Shown piece after piece: positions 50,729-60,840 of a stretch of 64,000 bases of DNA. Position numbers and translations under genes: made by a program. Below the pieces are notes generated by a model. It saw only the letters and a list, made by a program, of their open reading frames with translations, ran no database searches and was not told the origin of the DNA. The first letter of the stretch is position 1. Each line of letters begins with the position of its first letter. The stretch covers positions 1,263,001 to 1,327,000 of the forward strand of contig NZ_AP018560.1 of NCBI RefSeq assembly GCF_003967035.1. Direction: 5' to 3'. The DNA is from Aerosticca soli. GTDB lineage: Bacteria; Pseudomonadota; Gammaproteobacteria; Xanthomonadales; Rhodanobacteraceae.

Positions 50729-51835
50729 GTGCGGGCGCATCGGGCAGGGCGATGGTCGAGGATCGCGCTGGCCGCGCTGATGATGGCGCTGCTTCCGGCC
50801 TGCTCGGACCTGCGCTACTTCGCCCATGTGGCGCGCGGACAGGCCGGGTTGGTCCTGCATCGCCGGCCCATCGAGCGGGTGATCGCCGATCCGCATACCG
50901 ACCCCGAGCTGGCGCGACGGCTTGCCCTGGCGCTGGCTGCGCGACGGTTCGCCTCGGCCGCGCTCGCACTGCCCGACAACGCCAGCTACACCAGCTATGT
51001 CGAGCTCCACCGACCGTACGTGGTGTGGAACGTGTTCGTCACGCCGCCTTATGCGGTGGAGCCGCGACTCAACTGTTTTCCCATTGCCGGTTGCGTCGCC
51101 TACCGCGGTTTCTTCGACCCGGCTTATGCGCAGGACTGGACGTCACGCTGGCGGCGGCAGGGGGACGACGTGTGGATCGACGGCGTGTCGGCCTATTCGA
51201 CTTTGGGTTGGTTCGCCGACCCGATTCTTTCCAGCATGCTGCGCTGGGACGATGACGAGCTCGCCGGCACCATCTTCCACGAGCTCGCCCATCAGCGGCT
51301 GTATGTGAAGGATGACACCGCCTTCAATGAATCCTTCGCCAGTTTCGTCGAGGAGGAAGGGTTGCGCGCCTGGCATGCCGCGCGCGGGCTGCCGCCGCCG
51401 GACGAGCGAGCCCGGGCGATGCAGGACGCCTTCGCCGCCCTGGTCCTTGATCTGCGCGAGCGGCTGCGTGCGGCCTATGCGCGCGGTGGTAGCGAGGCCG
51501 AACTGGCTGCGGCCAAGGCGGCCGAGATCGCAGCCTTTCGTGCCCGTTATGCGCGCTGGCGCGACCGCGAGTGGGGTGGCGATCATCGTTACGATGCCTG
51601 GGTCGCCGCGCCGATCAACAATGCCCGGCTGGTGCCGTTCGGCCTGTACGACCGCTGGAAGGGGGCCTTCGCCGCGCTGTTCGTGCGCTGCGGACGGCAC
51701 TGGCCGGATTTCTATGCCGCCGCCGGGCAACTGGCCCGCGAATCCGCAGCCGCGCGCCAGCAAGCGCTCGAGGCACTGCGCGCCGTGGCGAGCGGCGATG
51801 CGCCGCGACGACCGATGAGCACGCCGCCGCCCTGA
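50729..51835 (+). CDS. Putative zinc aminopeptidase lipoprotein (Aminopep family)
   Basis: A 368-residue member of the putative aminopeptidase family (Pfam Aminopep). N-terminal signal with hydrophobic core LAALMMALLPAC; the Cys in LLPAC is a probable lipobox cysteine. The zinc site HELAHQRLYV is near residue 190 and the family segment DTAFNESFASFVEEEG supplies the third ligand Glu. It probably acts as a periplasmic membrane-anchored peptidase. The start codon is GTG with TGAGGA 7 bases upstream. It follows the rhomboid gene by 10 bases, so both are likely co-transcribed. Confidence 0.86.
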   Translation: MRAHRAGRWSRIALAALMMALLPACSDLRYFAHVARGQAGLVLHRRPIERVIADPHTDPELARRLALALAARRFASAALALPDNASYTSYVELHRPYVVWNVFVTPPYAVEPRLNCFPIAGCVAYRGFFDPAYAQDWTSRWRRQGDDVWIDGVSAYSTLGWFADPILSSMLRWDDDELAGTIFHELAHQRLYVKDDTAFNESFASFVEEEGLRAWHAARGLPPPDERARAMQDAFAALVLDLRERLRAAYARGGSEAELAAAKAAEIAAFRARYARWRDREWGGDHRYDAWVAAPINNARLVPFGLYDRWKGAFAALFVRCGRHWPDFYAAAGQLARESAAARQQALEALRAVASGDAPRRPMSTPPP

Positions 51836-51861
51836 CGGCCGGGCGCGCGAGGCCTGAAACG

Positions 51862-52461
51862 TCAGCCGAGCAGCTGGCGGCTGCCGAAGGCGTGGGCCAG
51901 CGTGCCGCGGTCGACGTATTCCAGCTCGCCGCCCAGCGGTACGCCGTGCGCGAGCCGGGTCGGCCGCACGCCGCCGGCGCGGGCGAGCTCGGCCAGATAA
52001 TGCGCGGTGGCCTCGCCCTCTACGGTGGGATTGGTGGCGATGATCATCTCCTCGATCTCGCCTTCGGCCAGCCGCTCGGCGAGCAAGCTCAGACCCAGTT
52101 CCTGCGGCCCCAGGCCGTCGAGCGGCGAGAGCCGCCCGAGCAGGACGAAATACTGGCCGCGGTAGCCGGTGGCCTGCTCGATCGCCGTGAGATCGGCTGC
52201 CGATTCGACCACGCACAGCACGTGACGGTCGCGGCTGGTGCTGGCGCACAGTGCGCACACCGGCGTCTCGCTGAAATTGCGGCAGCGCGTGCAATGGCCG
52301 ACGCGCCGCAGCGCCTCCTCCAACGCGCCGGCCAGCCGCAGGCCGCGTTCGCGGTCGCGCTCGAGCAGATGGAAGGCCATCCGCTGCGCGCTCTTGCTGC
52401 CGACCCCGGGCAGGCAACGCAGGGCTTCGATGAGTTCGTTGAGCAGGGGCGAGCCGGTCAT
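51862..52461 (-). CDS. recR: Recombination protein RecR
   Basis: A 199-residue RecR. N-terminal helix-hairpin-helix ([17 protein letters not shown]), a C4 zinc finger ([16 protein letters not shown], about 57-72) and a Toprim domain ([27 protein letters not shown]). It works with RecO and RecF to load RecA at gaps. It follows ybaB in the usual dnaX-ybaB-recR order, but here 238 bases separate them. Confidence 0.96.
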   Translation of the reverse strand: MTGSPLLNELIEALRCLPGVGSKSAQRMAFHLLERDRERGLRLAGALEEALRRVGHCTRCRNFSETPVCALCASTSRDRHVLCVVESAADLTAIEQATGYRGQYFVLLGRLSPLDGLGPQELGLSLLAERLAEGEIEEMIIATNPTVEGEATAHYLAELARAGGVRPTRLAHGVPLGGELEYVDRGTLAHAFGSRQLLG

Positions 52462-52699
52462 GGGAGGCGGGGCATCGGGAAAAGGATCAGGATTCGGCTA
52501 CGCGCTTTGCGTGATGCCACGAAAGCCTGCCCGGGAGCGGCTGAAAAACCCCGTCCTTGGGTTTTTTGGGGATCACGGTGGCGCGGTACACGCCGCATCA
52601 CGCCAGTTATCCAAAAGAGCTTGCCGTCCTTGGCGGATGTCTGCCCGGGCAGACTGCCCCGGGCGGGGCGTTGAATGAATCGCGTCCTGGGAAAGCTTG
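52462..52699. other. Structured non-coding gap between ybaB and recR
   Basis: No ORF is supported. It holds a 9-bp inverted repeat (52509-52517 with 52595-52603) enclosing a terminator-like hairpin (52544-52567), a 16-bp perfect palindrome (52639-52654) and a GCCCC/GGGGC hairpin (52656-52669). In most relatives ybaB and recR are nearly adjacent, so this looks like inserted or expanded DNA. Confidence 0.6.
52544..52567. terminator. Bidirectional terminator-like hairpin before recR
   Basis: An 8-bp stem AAAAACCC/GGGTTTTT (52544-52551 with 52559-52566, 7-base loop) gives a T run on both strands. On the minus strand it would act after dnaX-ybaB and before recR. Confidence 0.6.
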
Positions 52700-53020
52700 T
52701 CAGAACGGCATCTTGAAGCCGGGCGGCAGGTTGAGGCCGGCGGTGACGTTGCCGAGTCTGGCGCGGCTCGCCTCGGCCACCTTGTTGACCGCGTCGTTGA
52801 AGGCGGCGGCGAGCAGATCCTCGACCATGTCGGGATCCTCGGCCAGCAGTTTGCGGTCGATGGTCACCCGCCTGACCTCGTGCGCACCGGTCATGACCAC
52901 GCTGGCGAGGCCGCCGCCGGCACTGCCGGTGACTTCCAGACTGGCCAGTTCGGCTTGCGCGCGCTGCATTTCCTCCTGCATGCGCTGGGCCTGCTGCATC
53001 AGTTGACCGAGATTTCTCAT
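52700..53020 (-). CDS. ybaB: YbaB/EbfC nucleoid-associated protein
   Basis: A 106-residue YbaB/EbfC protein: a long N-terminal helix (MRNLGQLMQQAQRMQEEMQ), then VTGSAGGGLASVVMTGAHEVRRVTIDRKLL and the C-terminal GLNLPPGFKMPF. Dimeric DNA-binding proteins of this family bind the nucleoid. The ATG at 53020 is fixed by the family N-terminus. It lies 46 bases after dnaX. Confidence 0.95.
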   Translation of the reverse strand: MRNLGQLMQQAQRMQEEMQRAQAELASLEVTGSAGGGLASVVMTGAHEVRRVTIDRKLLAEDPDMVEDLLAAAFNDAVNKVAEASRARLGNVTAGLNLPPGFKMPF

Positions 53021-53066
53021 CGTGCGACTCCGGGATAGCGATTTTTTAAGAATGAGGAGCTGGGCT

Positions 53067-54692
53067 TCAGGCGTCGAGCGGCCGGATCGAGCCGGGCAGC
53101 ACGCGCGCGCCGAATTCACGCTTGAGCGTCTGCACCAGTGGGTCCTCCTCGATCGCCTGCTCGGCCGCGGCCTGTGCCGCCTCGCGGGCGTTGGCCGCGC
53201 GGGCGGCAGGCGTGTGTCCGACCGTCTCATCGGCGACGAAGCGCAGCCGGATGGCTTCGCCGAGCGCTTGTCCGAGCCGTTCGGCGAGCTGGCTCACCAT
53301 CGGCTCGACGGCCAGGTGCATGTGAATCGGCTTGAGCTTGAGGATCAAGGTCTGGCCCTCGCGCCCGTGCAGCACGGCGTGACGGGCGAGCTGGCCCTGC
53401 GGCCCGCGCAACGCGGCGCGTTCGATCAGCGTCTCCCAGTCGGGTAAGGCGCCCGGCGTGTGGGTGGCCGGTGCCGGCTCGGCCACGCCAATGGCCTGGA
53501 CCGGAGGCGACCCCGGCATCGGCGTCGCCGGTCGCGGCGGTGTGCTGGCCGCAGGTGTCGCTGCCGAGCGCGCCGGCGATGGTGCCGGCGGTTCCGCGGT
53601 CTCCACCGCCGGGCGGAAGGCGAGCATGCGCAGCAGACTCATCTCGAAACCGATGCGCGGGTCCGGGGCCAGGGGCAGGTCGCGCCGGCCGGTGGTGGCG
53701 ATCTGGTAATAGAGCTGCACGTCCTCCGCCGCCATGCGCTCGGCCAGCGCGGCCAGCGCCGCCGCCTCGGCCATGTCCTCCGCCGGCCGCTGGCCGGGGA
53801 TCAGCTGGATCAACTGCAGTCGATGCAGGGTGGCGGCCAGATCGTCCAGCACGCCGCCGAAATCCGGAGCGAACGAGGCGATGCGCTCGGCCTCCTGCAT
53901 GAGCCGCGCGCCGTCGCCGGCCGCCAGTGCCTCGAGCACGCCGAGCACCTGGTCGCGCGCCACGCTGCCCAGCATCGCGCGCACCTCGTCGGCCTTCAGC
54001 GTGCCGCCGCCGTAGGCGATCGCCTGGTCGAGCAGCGACAAACCGTCGCGCATCGAGCCGTCTGCGGCGCGGGCGATCTCGCCGAGCGCGGCGTCTTCGA
54101 AAACGATGCCCTCGGTGGTGAGGATGCGCCGCATCTGGCCGGTGATCTGCTCGGGCAGCAGACGCTTCAAGTTGAATTTGAGGCAGCGGCTCAACACCGT
54201 CACCGGCAACTTCTGCGGGTCGGTGGTGGCGAGCAGGAACTTCACGTGTGGCGGCGGTTCTTCCAGCGTTTTCAGCAGCGCGTTGAAGGCCGGCTTGGAG
54301 AGCATGTGCACCTCGTCGATGAGGTACACCTTGAAACGGCCGCGCGCCGGTGCGTACTGGGCGTTCTCGATCACCTCACGCACGTCGTCCACGCCGGTAT
54401 TGCTGGCGGCGTCGATCTCGAGCAGGTCGACGAAGCGGCCGGCATCGACCGCGGTGCACACCGCGCACTCGCCGCACGGGTCGGCCGATTCGCCGCGCTC
54501 GCAGTTGAGCGACTTGGCGAAGATGCGCGCGATGGTGGTCTTGCCCACGCCACGCGTGCCGGTGAAGAGATACGCATGGTGCATGCGGCCGCTGTCCAGC
54601 GCATGGGTGAGCGCGCGCACCACGTGCTCCTGTCCCACCAGTTCGGCGAACCGGCGGGGGCGCCACTTGCGCGCGAGGACTTGGTAGGACAT
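53067..54692 (-). CDS. dnaX: DNA polymerase III subunit tau/gamma
   Basis: A 541-residue clamp-loader subunit. The AAA+ domain begins [21 protein letters not shown]; Walker [14 protein letters not shown], a zinc module of four Cys ([16 protein letters not shown]), [10 protein letters not shown] and [18 protein letters not shown] are all present. A Pro/Ala-rich linker at about 380-430 leads into the C-terminal tau region that contacts the polymerase. I see no A-rich slippery site, so gamma production by frameshifting is not evident. The start at 54692 fits the family. Confidence 0.96.
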   Translation of the reverse strand: MSYQVLARKWRPRRFAELVGQEHVVRALTHALDSGRMHHAYLFTGTRGVGKTTIARIFAKSLNCERGESADPCGECAVCTAVDAGRFVDLLEIDAASNTGVDDVREVIENAQYAPARGRFKVYLIDEVHMLSKPAFNALLKTLEEPPPHVKFLLATTDPQKLPVTVLSRCLKFNLKRLLPEQITGQMRRILTTEGIVFEDAALGEIARAADGSMRDGLSLLDQAIAYGGGTLKADEVRAMLGSVARDQVLGVLEALAAGDGARLMQEAERIASFAPDFGGVLDDLAATLHRLQLIQLIPGQRPAEDMAEAAALAALAERMAAEDVQLYYQIATTGRRDLPLAPDPRIGFEMSLLRMLAFRPAVETAEPPAPSPARSAATPAASTPPRPATPMPGSPPVQAIGVAEPAPATHTPGALPDWETLIERAALRGPQGQLARHAVLHGREGQTLILKLKPIHMHLAVEPMVSQLAERLGQALGEAIRLRFVADETVGHTPAARAANAREAAQAAAEQAIEEDPLVQTLKREFGARVLPGSIRPLDA

Positions 54693-54767
54693 GGGCTCTT
54701 TGCAACCTGCGGCAAAACGGCATTGTGCCAAGGCGGCAGCCGTCCGTCAGTAAAGGCCGCCAGATGG

Positions 54768-54879
54768 CGGCGGCCCCGCCAGCCACACCCCGGCACCCGA
54801 ATCATCCACTACCGTTGCTTCCTTCCGGACCTGGCGGGGTTTGCGGACTATCGTCGCGGGGGGACCGACGGGGCCACCA
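54768..54879 (-). ncRNA. ffs: Signal recognition particle 4.5S RNA
   Basis: On the minus strand the apical SRP domain is clear: CAGGTCCGGAAGGAAGCA with the GGAA tetraloop, then GGTGCCGGGGTGTGGCTGG closing the conserved internal loop. The ends (GGTGGCCCC at the start, GGGGCCGCC at the end) pair to make the rod. Length about 112 bases, as for the bacterial short form. It lies 75 bases upstream of dnaX on the same strand; ffs next to dnaX is common in this group. The RNA binds Ffh to target proteins to the membrane. Confidence 0.93.
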
Positions 54880-55137
54880 TGGACGTCGGGCGCTTGGCCC
54901 GTCTGATTTTACGCCGCGCCGGCTTGCGCCGCCGCGATCAATCCAAAACTGGCGGAGAGGGCGGGATGGCTCGGCCCGTCCTGGGCCTCACCCCTTCGCG
55001 CTTGCGCGCTGCGGGGCCAGCCTGCCGGCTGTCCAAATTCGTTCCAGACGAATTTGTCGAACCGCGCGGGTTTTCACCCGCCCTTCCGTTGCCTGCTCAT
55101 GTCGCGCCAGCATCCAGCCGTCGCGCGCTGTCAAAAT
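54880..55137. other. Non-coding stretch between ffs and tRNA-Ser
   Basis: No gene is supported. It contains an 18-base copy of the tRNA-Ser 3' end (54950-54967) and an 8-bp perfect hairpin AAATTCGT/ACGAATTT. ORFs crossing it in several frames are short and of poor composition. Confidence 0.6.
54950..54967 (-). repeat. Direct repeat of the tRNA-Ser 3' end
   Basis: Eighteen bases (TGGCGGAGAGGGCGGGAT on the plus strand) are identical to 55138-55155, the CCA, discriminator and acceptor 3' strand and part of the T arm of the tRNA-Ser gene; the copies start 188 bases apart. This is the usual look of an att-site duplication or a degraded tRNA copy. Confidence 0.6.
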
Positions 55138-55230
55138 TGGCGGAGAGGGCGGGATTCGAACCCGCGATACGGGGATAAGCCGTATACACACTTTCCAGGC
55201 GTGCTCCTTCAACCACTCGGACACCTCTCC
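55138..55230 (-). tRNA. tRNA-Ser (anticodon GGA)
   Basis: A 93-base class II tRNA with encoded CCA (55138-55140). On the minus strand the acceptor GGAGAGG pairs with CCTCTCC, the D arm is TCCGAGTGGTTGAAGGA, the anticodon loop CTGGAAA gives GGA, a long variable arm (ATACGG...CCGTAT) is present, and the T arm is CGGGTTCGAATCCCG. It reads serine codons UCC and UCU. All stems pair well. Confidence 0.96.
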
Positions 55231-55410
55231 TTTCAAGGACTTCCGTCGCGCCCCTGTCGCTAGGCGTGACTAGAAAGTCCTGGCTCTTGCCGCGCAGCGG
55301 TGTTTGAGGCTTTCCCCGCGCACCGGGCCGCCCGGCAAAGGCGCGGAAGCATAGCGTCCGCGCGGGGACGAAGACAAGCGTGCACGCCCGCGGAGGAGCC
55401 GCCGGTGACG

Positions 55411-55416
55411 TATAAT
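55411..55416 (+). promoter_or_regulatory. Likely -10 box of the typA promoter
   Basis: A perfect TATAAT in otherwise GC-rich DNA lies 58 bases before the typA start codon. I see no good -35 element at 16-18 bases. Downstream, GGCGGC/GCCGCC (55449-55465) forms a 6-bp hairpin just before the start. Confidence 0.55.
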
Positions 55417-55474
55417 GGGCGGCTTCCCTACGCCAAAGCGCTTCTTGAGGCGGCTACATGCCGCCGATCCACTT

Positions 55475-57304
55475 ATGTCCATCGAAAACCTGCGCAACAT
55501 CGCCATCGTCGCCCACGTCGACCACGGCAAGACCACCCTCGTCGATCAATTGCTCAAGCAATCCGGCACGCTCGGCGAGCGTACCGTGCTGGCCGAGCGG
55601 GTGATGGACAGCAACGATCAGGAAAAGGAGCGCGGCATCACCATCCTGGCCAAGAACACCGCGATCACCTGGGCCGGCAACCGCATCAACATCGTCGACA
55701 CGCCCGGTCACGCCGATTTCGGCGGCGAGGTGGAGCGCGTGCTGTCGATGGTCGACTCGGTGCTGCTGTTGGTGGACGCGATGGACGGCCCGATGCCGCA
55801 GACGCGTTTCGTGACGCAGAAGGCCTTCGCGATGGGCTTCAAGCCGATCGTGGTGGTGAACAAGATCGACCGCCCCGGGGCACGGCCGGACTGGGTGGTC
55901 GAGCAGGTCTGGGATCTGTTCGACCGCCTTGGCGCCACCGCCGAGCAGATGGATTTCCCGGTGATCTACGCCTCGGCGCTGAACGGCTATGCCAGCCTCG
56001 ACCCGGAAGCCCGCGAGGGCGATATGACGCCGCTCTACCAGGCGATCATGCAGCATGTGCCGCCGCCGCGTGTGGACCCGCAGGGGCCCTTCCAGATGCG
56101 CATCAGCCAGCTCGACTACAACAGCTATGTCGGCCTGATCGGCATCGGCCGCATCCAGCGCGGCACGGTGCGCGGCAACATGCCGGTGACCATCATCGAC
56201 CGCGAGGGCAAGAAGCGCAGCGGCCGCGTGCTGCAGGTGCTCGGCTTCCTCGGCCTGGAGCGGCTGGAAGTGCCCGAGGCGCAGGCCGGCGACATCGTCG
56301 CCATTTCCGGCATCGAGGGGCTGGGCATCTCCGACACGGTCACCGACCCGGCGGCACCCGAGGCGTTGCCGGCGCTCACCGTCGACGAGCCCACCATCAC
56401 CATGACCTTCCAGGTCAACAATTCGCCGTTTGCCGGCAACAAGGATTTCTCCGGCGGCAAGTTCATCACCAGCCGCCAGCTGCGCGACCGGCTGATGCGC
56501 GAGACGCTGCACAACGTCGCCCTGCGCGTGGAAGAGACCGACGACCCGGACAAGTTCCGGGTCTCCGGGCGCGGCGAGCTGCATCTGTCGGTGCTGATCG
56601 AGAGCATGCGCCGGGAAGGCTACGAGCTGGCGGTGTCCCGCCCCGAGGTCATCGTCAAGGAGGTCGACGGGCAGTGGATGGAGCCTTACGAGCAGCTGGT
56701 CGTGGACGTGGAGGAAATCCACCAGGGCGGCGTGATGGAGCGCCTGGGCCAGCGGCGCGGGCAACTCAAGAGCATGGAGCCGGACGGCAAGGGGCGGGTG
56801 CGTCTGGAGTACCTGATTCCGGCGCGCGGCCTGATCGGTTTCCAGACCGAGTTCCGCACCCTGACGCAAGGGTCGGGGCTGCTGTTCCACGTGTTCGACC
56901 ATTACGGCCCGAGGAGTGAGGGCGCGATCGCCAAGCGGCCCAACGGAGTGATGATCTCCAACGGCACCGGCAAGGCGCCGGGTTATGCGCTGTTCGGCCT
57001 GCAGGAGCGCGGGCGCCTGCTGATCAATGCCGGCGAGGACATCTACGAAGGCCAGCTGGTCGGCATCCACGCCAAGGACAACGACCTCACCGTCAATGCC
57101 CTGCGCGAGAAACAGCTCACCAACATCCGCGCCGCCGGCAAGGACGATGCGATCATCCTCACGCCGCCGATCAAGATGTCGCTGGAGCAGGCGCTGGAGT
57201 TCATCGAGGACGACGAGCTGGTCGAGGTGACGCCCAAGGCCATCCGCCTGCGCAAGAAGCATCTCACCGAGAACGACCGCAAGCGCGCCTCGCGCGGTCT
57301 TTAG
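55475..57304 (+). CDS. typA: Translational GTPase TypA/BipA
   Basis: A 609-residue ribosome-associated GTPase needed for ribosome assembly and stress growth, notably in the cold. G1 [12 protein letters not shown] (residues 12-23), switch [12 protein letters not shown]3 [14 protein letters not shown] and G4 [13 protein letters not shown] are intact. The C-terminal domain has the family [18 protein letters not shown] and [22 protein letters not shown] at 55475 fits the family, but no Shine-Dalgarno is visible and a hairpin sits 9 bases upstream. It converges on kbl with a strong hairpin between. Confidence 0.97.
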   Translation: MSIENLRNIAIVAHVDHGKTTLVDQLLKQSGTLGERTVLAERVMDSNDQEKERGITILAKNTAITWAGNRINIVDTPGHADFGGEVERVLSMVDSVLLLVDAMDGPMPQTRFVTQKAFAMGFKPIVVVNKIDRPGARPDWVVEQVWDLFDRLGATAEQMDFPVIYASALNGYASLDPEAREGDMTPLYQAIMQHVPPPRVDPQGPFQMRISQLDYNSYVGLIGIGRIQRGTVRGNMPVTIIDREGKKRSGRVLQVLGFLGLERLEVPEAQAGDIVAISGIEGLGISDTVTDPAAPEALPALTVDEPTITMTFQVNNSPFAGNKDFSGGKFITSRQLRDRLMRETLHNVALRVEETDDPDKFRVSGRGELHLSVLIESMRREGYELAVSRPEVIVKEVDGQWMEPYEQLVVDVEEIHQGGVMERLGQRRGQLKSMEPDGKGRVRLEYLIPARGLIGFQTEFRTLTQGSGLLFHVFDHYGPRSEGAIAKRPNGVMISNGTGKAPGYALFGLQERGRLLINAGEDIYEGQLVGIHAKDNDLTVNALREKQLTNIRAAGKDDAIILTPPIKMSLEQALEFIEDDELVEVTPKAIRLRKKHLTENDRKRASRGL

Positions 57305-57317
57305 ACGACGGACACCG

Positions 57318-57353
57318 GCCGCGGGCCTGCGCCGGTTTGCGCAAGCCCGCGGC
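57318..57353. terminator. Strong hairpin between convergent typA and kbl
   Basis: A 9-bp stem (57318-57326 with 57345-57353), one mismatch and a further 5-bp stem (57328-57332 with 57339-57343) make a nearly continuous hairpin in the 64-base gap between convergent stops. No T tract; probable bidirectional terminator. Confidence 0.6.
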
Positions 57354-57368
57354 TTCGGCGCGTCCCGT

Positions 57369-58574
57369 TCAGCCGGCGAGCACGCCCAGCCGGCGGCCGA
57401 CCCGGGTGAAGGCCTCGATCGCCCGGTCCAGCTGCTCACGGGTGTGCGCGGCGCTCATCTGCGTGCGGATGCGCGCCTGGCCCTGCGGCACCACCGGATA
57501 GAAGAAGCCGGTGACGTAGATGCCTTCCTCCAGCAGCGCGGCGGCCATCGCCTGCGCCTTGGCGGCGTCGTAGATCATCACCGGCACGATGGGATGCGTG
57601 CCGGGGCGGATGTCGAAGCCGGCCGCAACCATGCGCTCGCGGAAATACGCGGTGTTCTCGGCCAGCCGCGCGCGCAGGGTGTCGGCCTGGGCGTCGCCGA
57701 GCATGTCGAACACGGCGATGCCGGCGGCGACCACCGGCGGCGGCAGCGAGTTGGAAAAGAGGTAGGGACGCGAGCGCTGGCGCAGCAGCTCGATCAGCTC
57801 GCGCGGGCCGGTGGTGAAGCCGCCGAGCGCACCGCCGAGCGCCTTGCCGAGCGTGCCGGTGAAGACGTCGATCCTGTCCATGACGCCGTGCACCTCGGCC
57901 GAACCGCGACCGCTACGGCCGAGAAAACCGGTGGCATGGCATTCGTCGATGTGCACCATGGCGCCATAGCGTTCGGCCAGTGCGGTGATCTGGTCGAGCG
58001 GCGCGATGAAGCCGTCCATGGAGAACACGCCGTCGGTGGTGATGAGCTTGGTGCGGGCGCCGGCGGCGTCGGCGGCCTTGAGCTGCCGCTCGAGATCGGC
58101 CATGTCGCCGTTGGCATAGCGGAAGCGGCTGGCTTTGCACAGGCGGATGCCGTCGATGATCGAGGCGTGGTTGAGCGCATCGGAGATCACCGCGTCCTCT
58201 TCGCCGAGCAGCGGCTCGAACAGGCCGCCGTTGGCGTCGAAACAGGCGGCATAGAGGATGGCGTCCTCGGTGCCGAAGAACTCGGCGATCTTGCGTTCCA
58301 GCGTCTTGTGCAGGTCTTGCGTGCCGCAGATGAAGCGCACCGAGGCCATGCCGAAGCCGTGGCTGTCCAGCGCCGTCTTGGCGGCGGCGATCACACGCGG
58401 ATCATCGGCCAGGCCGAGGTAGTTGTTGGCGCAGAGATTGAGCACCTCGCGGCCGTCTTCGAGGATGATCTTCGCCGACTGCGGCGAGACGATCACCCGT
58501 TCGGTCTTGTACAGCCCTTGCTGGCGCAGGGCGTCGAGTTCGGCGCGAAAACGCGCCTGGGCGGTGTAGGTCAT
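57369..58574 (-). CDS. kbl: Glycine C-acetyltransferase (2-amino-3-ketobutyrate CoA ligase)
   Basis: A 401-residue PLP enzyme of the alpha-oxoamine synthase family that splits 2-amino-3-ketobutyrate with CoA into glycine and acetyl-CoA. The PLP lysine is in [39 protein letters not shown] and [12 protein letters not shown] are typical. GGAG lies about 9 bases before the ATG. It follows tdh by 52 bases; together they make the threonine-to-glycine pathway, in order tdh then kbl on the minus strand. Confidence 0.95.
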   Translation of the reverse strand: MTYTAQARFRAELDALRQQGLYKTERVIVSPQSAKIILEDGREVLNLCANNYLGLADDPRVIAAAKTALDSHGFGMASVRFICGTQDLHKTLERKIAEFFGTEDAILYAACFDANGGLFEPLLGEEDAVISDALNHASIIDGIRLCKASRFRYANGDMADLERQLKAADAAGARTKLITTDGVFSMDGFIAPLDQITALAERYGAMVHIDECHATGFLGRSGRGSAEVHGVMDRIDVFTGTLGKALGGALGGFTTGPRELIELLRQRSRPYLFSNSLPPPVVAAGIAVFDMLGDAQADTLRARLAENTAYFRERMVAAGFDIRPGTHPIVPVMIYDAAKAQAMAAALLEEGIYVTGFFYPVVPQGQARIRTQMSAAHTREQLDRAIEAFTRVGRRLGVLAG

Positions 58575-58626
58575 CGGGGAGACTCCAGACGGTGAGGGAC
58601 GGGACACAGCGCGCCGTTCGGGCGGC

Positions 58627-59661
58627 TCAATGCCAGCTGCAGACCACCTTGCCGCACTTGCCCGCCTCCATCAGGTCGAAGCCTTTCTGGAAGTCGTCGA
58701 TGGCAAGCTGGTGGGTGAGCACCTTGCCGAGCGGGAAGCCGGTCAGCGCCATCTGCGTCATCTTGTACCAGGTCTCGTACATCTTGCGGCCGTAGATGCC
58801 CTGCAGGGTGAGGCCCTTGAAGATCACCTTGTCCCAGTCGATGCCGGCGCCCTTGGGCTGGATGCCGAGCAGGGCGATCTTGCCGCCGTGGTACATGCAT
58901 TCGAGCATGTCGTTGAAGGCGCGCGGATTGCCGCTCATCTCCAGGCCGACGTCGAAGCCTTCCATGTGCAGGTCGGCCATCACGTCCTTGAGCGACTGGT
59001 TGGCCACGTTGACCACGCGGGTGGCGCCCATGTCGGCGGCCAGCTTGAGCCGGTAATCGTTGACGTCGGTGACCACCACGTTGCGTGCACCGACGTGCTT
59101 GGCGATGCCGGCGGCGATCACGCCGATCGGGCCGGCGCCGGTGATCAGCACGTCCTCGCCGACCAGGTCGAACTCCAGCGCGCAGTGGGCGGCGTTGCCG
59201 TAGGGGTCGAAGTAGGCGGCCAGTTCCGACGGGATGGGATCGGGGATCGGCCACAGGTTGGAAGCCGGCATGACCAGGTACTCGGCGAAGGCCCCGTCGC
59301 GGTTGACGCCGATGCCGACGGTGTTCGGACACAGGTGCTGGCGTCCTGCGCGGCAGTTGCGGCAGTGGCCGCAGACGATGTGACCTTCCGCCGAGACGCG
59401 CTGGCCTACCGCATAGCCGGACACGCCCGGCCCGAGCTCGACGATGCGGCCGACGAACTCGTGGCCGATGATGAGGCCCGGGCGGATCGTGCGCCGGCTC
59501 CATTCGTCCCAGAGATAGATGTGCAGGTCGGTGCCGCAGATCGCGGTTTTCTCGACCTTGATCAGCACGTCGTTGGGCCCCGGCTGCGGACGCGGCACCT
59601 CTTCCATCCAGATGCCCTTCTCCGGATGGCGTTTGACCAAGGCTCTCATCGTCGCGGACAT
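58627..59661 (-). CDS. tdh: L-threonine 3-dehydrogenase
   Basis: A 344-residue zinc alcohol-dehydrogenase-type enzyme oxidising threonine to 2-amino-3-ketobutyrate with NAD. Catalytic zinc ligands: ICGTDLH Cys, GHEF His-Glu; structural zinc cysteines in [18 protein letters not shown] motif [12 protein letters not shown] second ATG four codons on (59649) gives the more common family start [12 protein letters not shown]; neither has a strong ribosome-binding site. It is divergent from miaA. Confidence 0.95.
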   Translation of the reverse strand: MSATMRALVKRHPEKGIWMEEVPRPQPGPNDVLIKVEKTAICGTDLHIYLWDEWSRRTIRPGLIIGHEFVGRIVELGPGVSGYAVGQRVSAEGHIVCGHCRNCRAGRQHLCPNTVGIGVNRDGAFAEYLVMPASNLWPIPDPIPSELAAYFDPYGNAAHCALEFDLVGEDVLITGAGPIGVIAAGIAKHVGARNVVVTDVNDYRLKLAADMGATRVVNVANQSLKDVMADLHMEGFDVGLEMSGNPRAFNDMLECMYHGGKIALLGIQPKGAGIDWDKVIFKGLTLQGIYGRKMYETWYKMTQMALTGFPLGKVLTHQLAIDDFQKGFDLMEAGKCGKVVCSWH

Positions 59662-59758
59662 GGGCTCGGCGGCTCTCGAAAGGCGGGAAGGGTGGCGATT
59701 ATAGGCAGCGCTTCGCCCCCATGCCTTGCGCGCTGCGGCAGTCTCTTACAATCGCGCG

Positions 59759-60709
59759 ATGCCCGCCGACCGCCGCCCGCCTGCCGTGTTCCTGATGGGC
59801 CCGACCGCCGCGGGCAAGACCGCGCTCGCCTGCGCGCTGCACGAGCGGTTCGCGGTGGAACTGGTCAGCGTGGATTCGGCACAGGTCTATCGCGGTCTCG
59901 ACATCGGCGCAGCCAAGCCCGACGCGGCCACGCTGGCGCGCCATCCGCACGCCCTGCTCGATCTGCGCGATCCGGCCGAACCGTACTCGGCGGCCGATTT
60001 CCGTGCCGATGCGTGGCAGGCGATGCGGGAGATCACCGCGCGCGGGCACGTGCCGCTCCTGGTCGGCGGCACCGGGCTTTATTTCCGCGCCTTGCAGCGC
60101 GGCCTGTCCGCCCTGCCGGGAGCCGATGCGGACATCCGCGCGCGCCTGGCGGCCGAGGCGGCATCGATCGGCTGGCCAGCCCTGCATGCGCGCCTGGCGC
60201 AGAGGGATCCGGCGGCGGCCGCGCGCATCGGTCCGCAGGATGCCCAGCGGATCCAGCGTGCCTTGGAGGTGATCGAACTCACCGGCCAGCCGCTGTCGAG
60301 GCTGCAACGCGGCGGCAGCGGCGAGCCGTTTCCGTGGCGGGTGTTGAAGATCGCCCTGCTGCCCGCGGACCGCGCCGCGTTGCATGAACGCATCGCCCGG
60401 CGGCTGGATGCAATGCTCGCGGCGGGTTTTCTCGACGAAGTCCGTGCGCTGCGCGCCCGCGGCGATCTCGATCCGGAGCTGCCGGCACTGCGGGCGGTGG
60501 GGTACCGCCAGGCCTGGGAGCACTTGGCGGGCATGACCGACCGGGCGACCTTCCGGGAACGGGCGATTTTCGCCACCCGTCAGCTCGCCAAGCGGCAGAT
60601 CACCTGGCTGCGCGGCGAGCTCGACGCCCGCGTCATCGCCCCGGACCGGCCGGCGGCGCAAACGCAGCTCGTGAGGGCCTTGCAGCGCTTCCTGGGCGAC
60701 TCCATATAA
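59759..60709 (+). CDS. miaA: tRNA dimethylallyltransferase
   Basis: A 316-residue MiaA that adds dimethylallyl to A37 of tRNAs reading U-starting codons. P-loop [10 protein letters not shown] (residues 14-23), [28 protein letters not shown] and the catalytic [10 protein letters not shown] / [12 protein letters not shown] regions are present. The ATG at 59759 is the family start. hfq follows after 131 bases; miaA-hfq-hflX is the standard order. Confidence 0.96.
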   Translation: MPADRRPPAVFLMGPTAAGKTALACALHERFAVELVSVDSAQVYRGLDIGAAKPDAATLARHPHALLDLRDPAEPYSAADFRADAWQAMREITARGHVPLLVGGTGLYFRALQRGLSALPGADADIRARLAAEAASIGWPALHARLAQRDPAAAARIGPQDAQRIQRALEVIELTGQPLSRLQRGGSGEPFPWRVLKIALLPADRAALHERIARRLDAMLAAGFLDEVRALRARGDLDPELPALRAVGYRQAWEHLAGMTDRATFRERAIFATRQLAKRQITWLRGELDARVIAPDRPAAQTQLVRALQRFLGDSI

Positions 60710-60785
60710 GCCTCGATGTCGCCAGGCGAAGTGCGTGCGACGTCCTTACACGATGCGTAAAAAAACGTTTACCATCCCCGCCATT

Positions 60786-60820
60786 GGACCGGGCGCCGTA
60801 CAGGCGTTTTTCGCCGGTCC
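60786..60820 (+). promoter_or_regulatory. Hairpin in the hfq leader
   Basis: GGACCGGGCG (60786-60795) pairs with CGCCGGTCC (60812-60820), 9 bp with one bulged G, in the DNA just before the hfq ribosome-binding site (GGGGGA at 60828-60833 region). It could be a control structure or end an upstream transcript. Confidence 0.4.
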
Positions 60821-60840
60821 CTATCAGGGGGAAAGCCAAT

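Noticed and set aside
53067-54692. Programmed frameshift in dnaX to make gamma
   Set aside because: No A-rich slippery heptamer is visible in the expected region.
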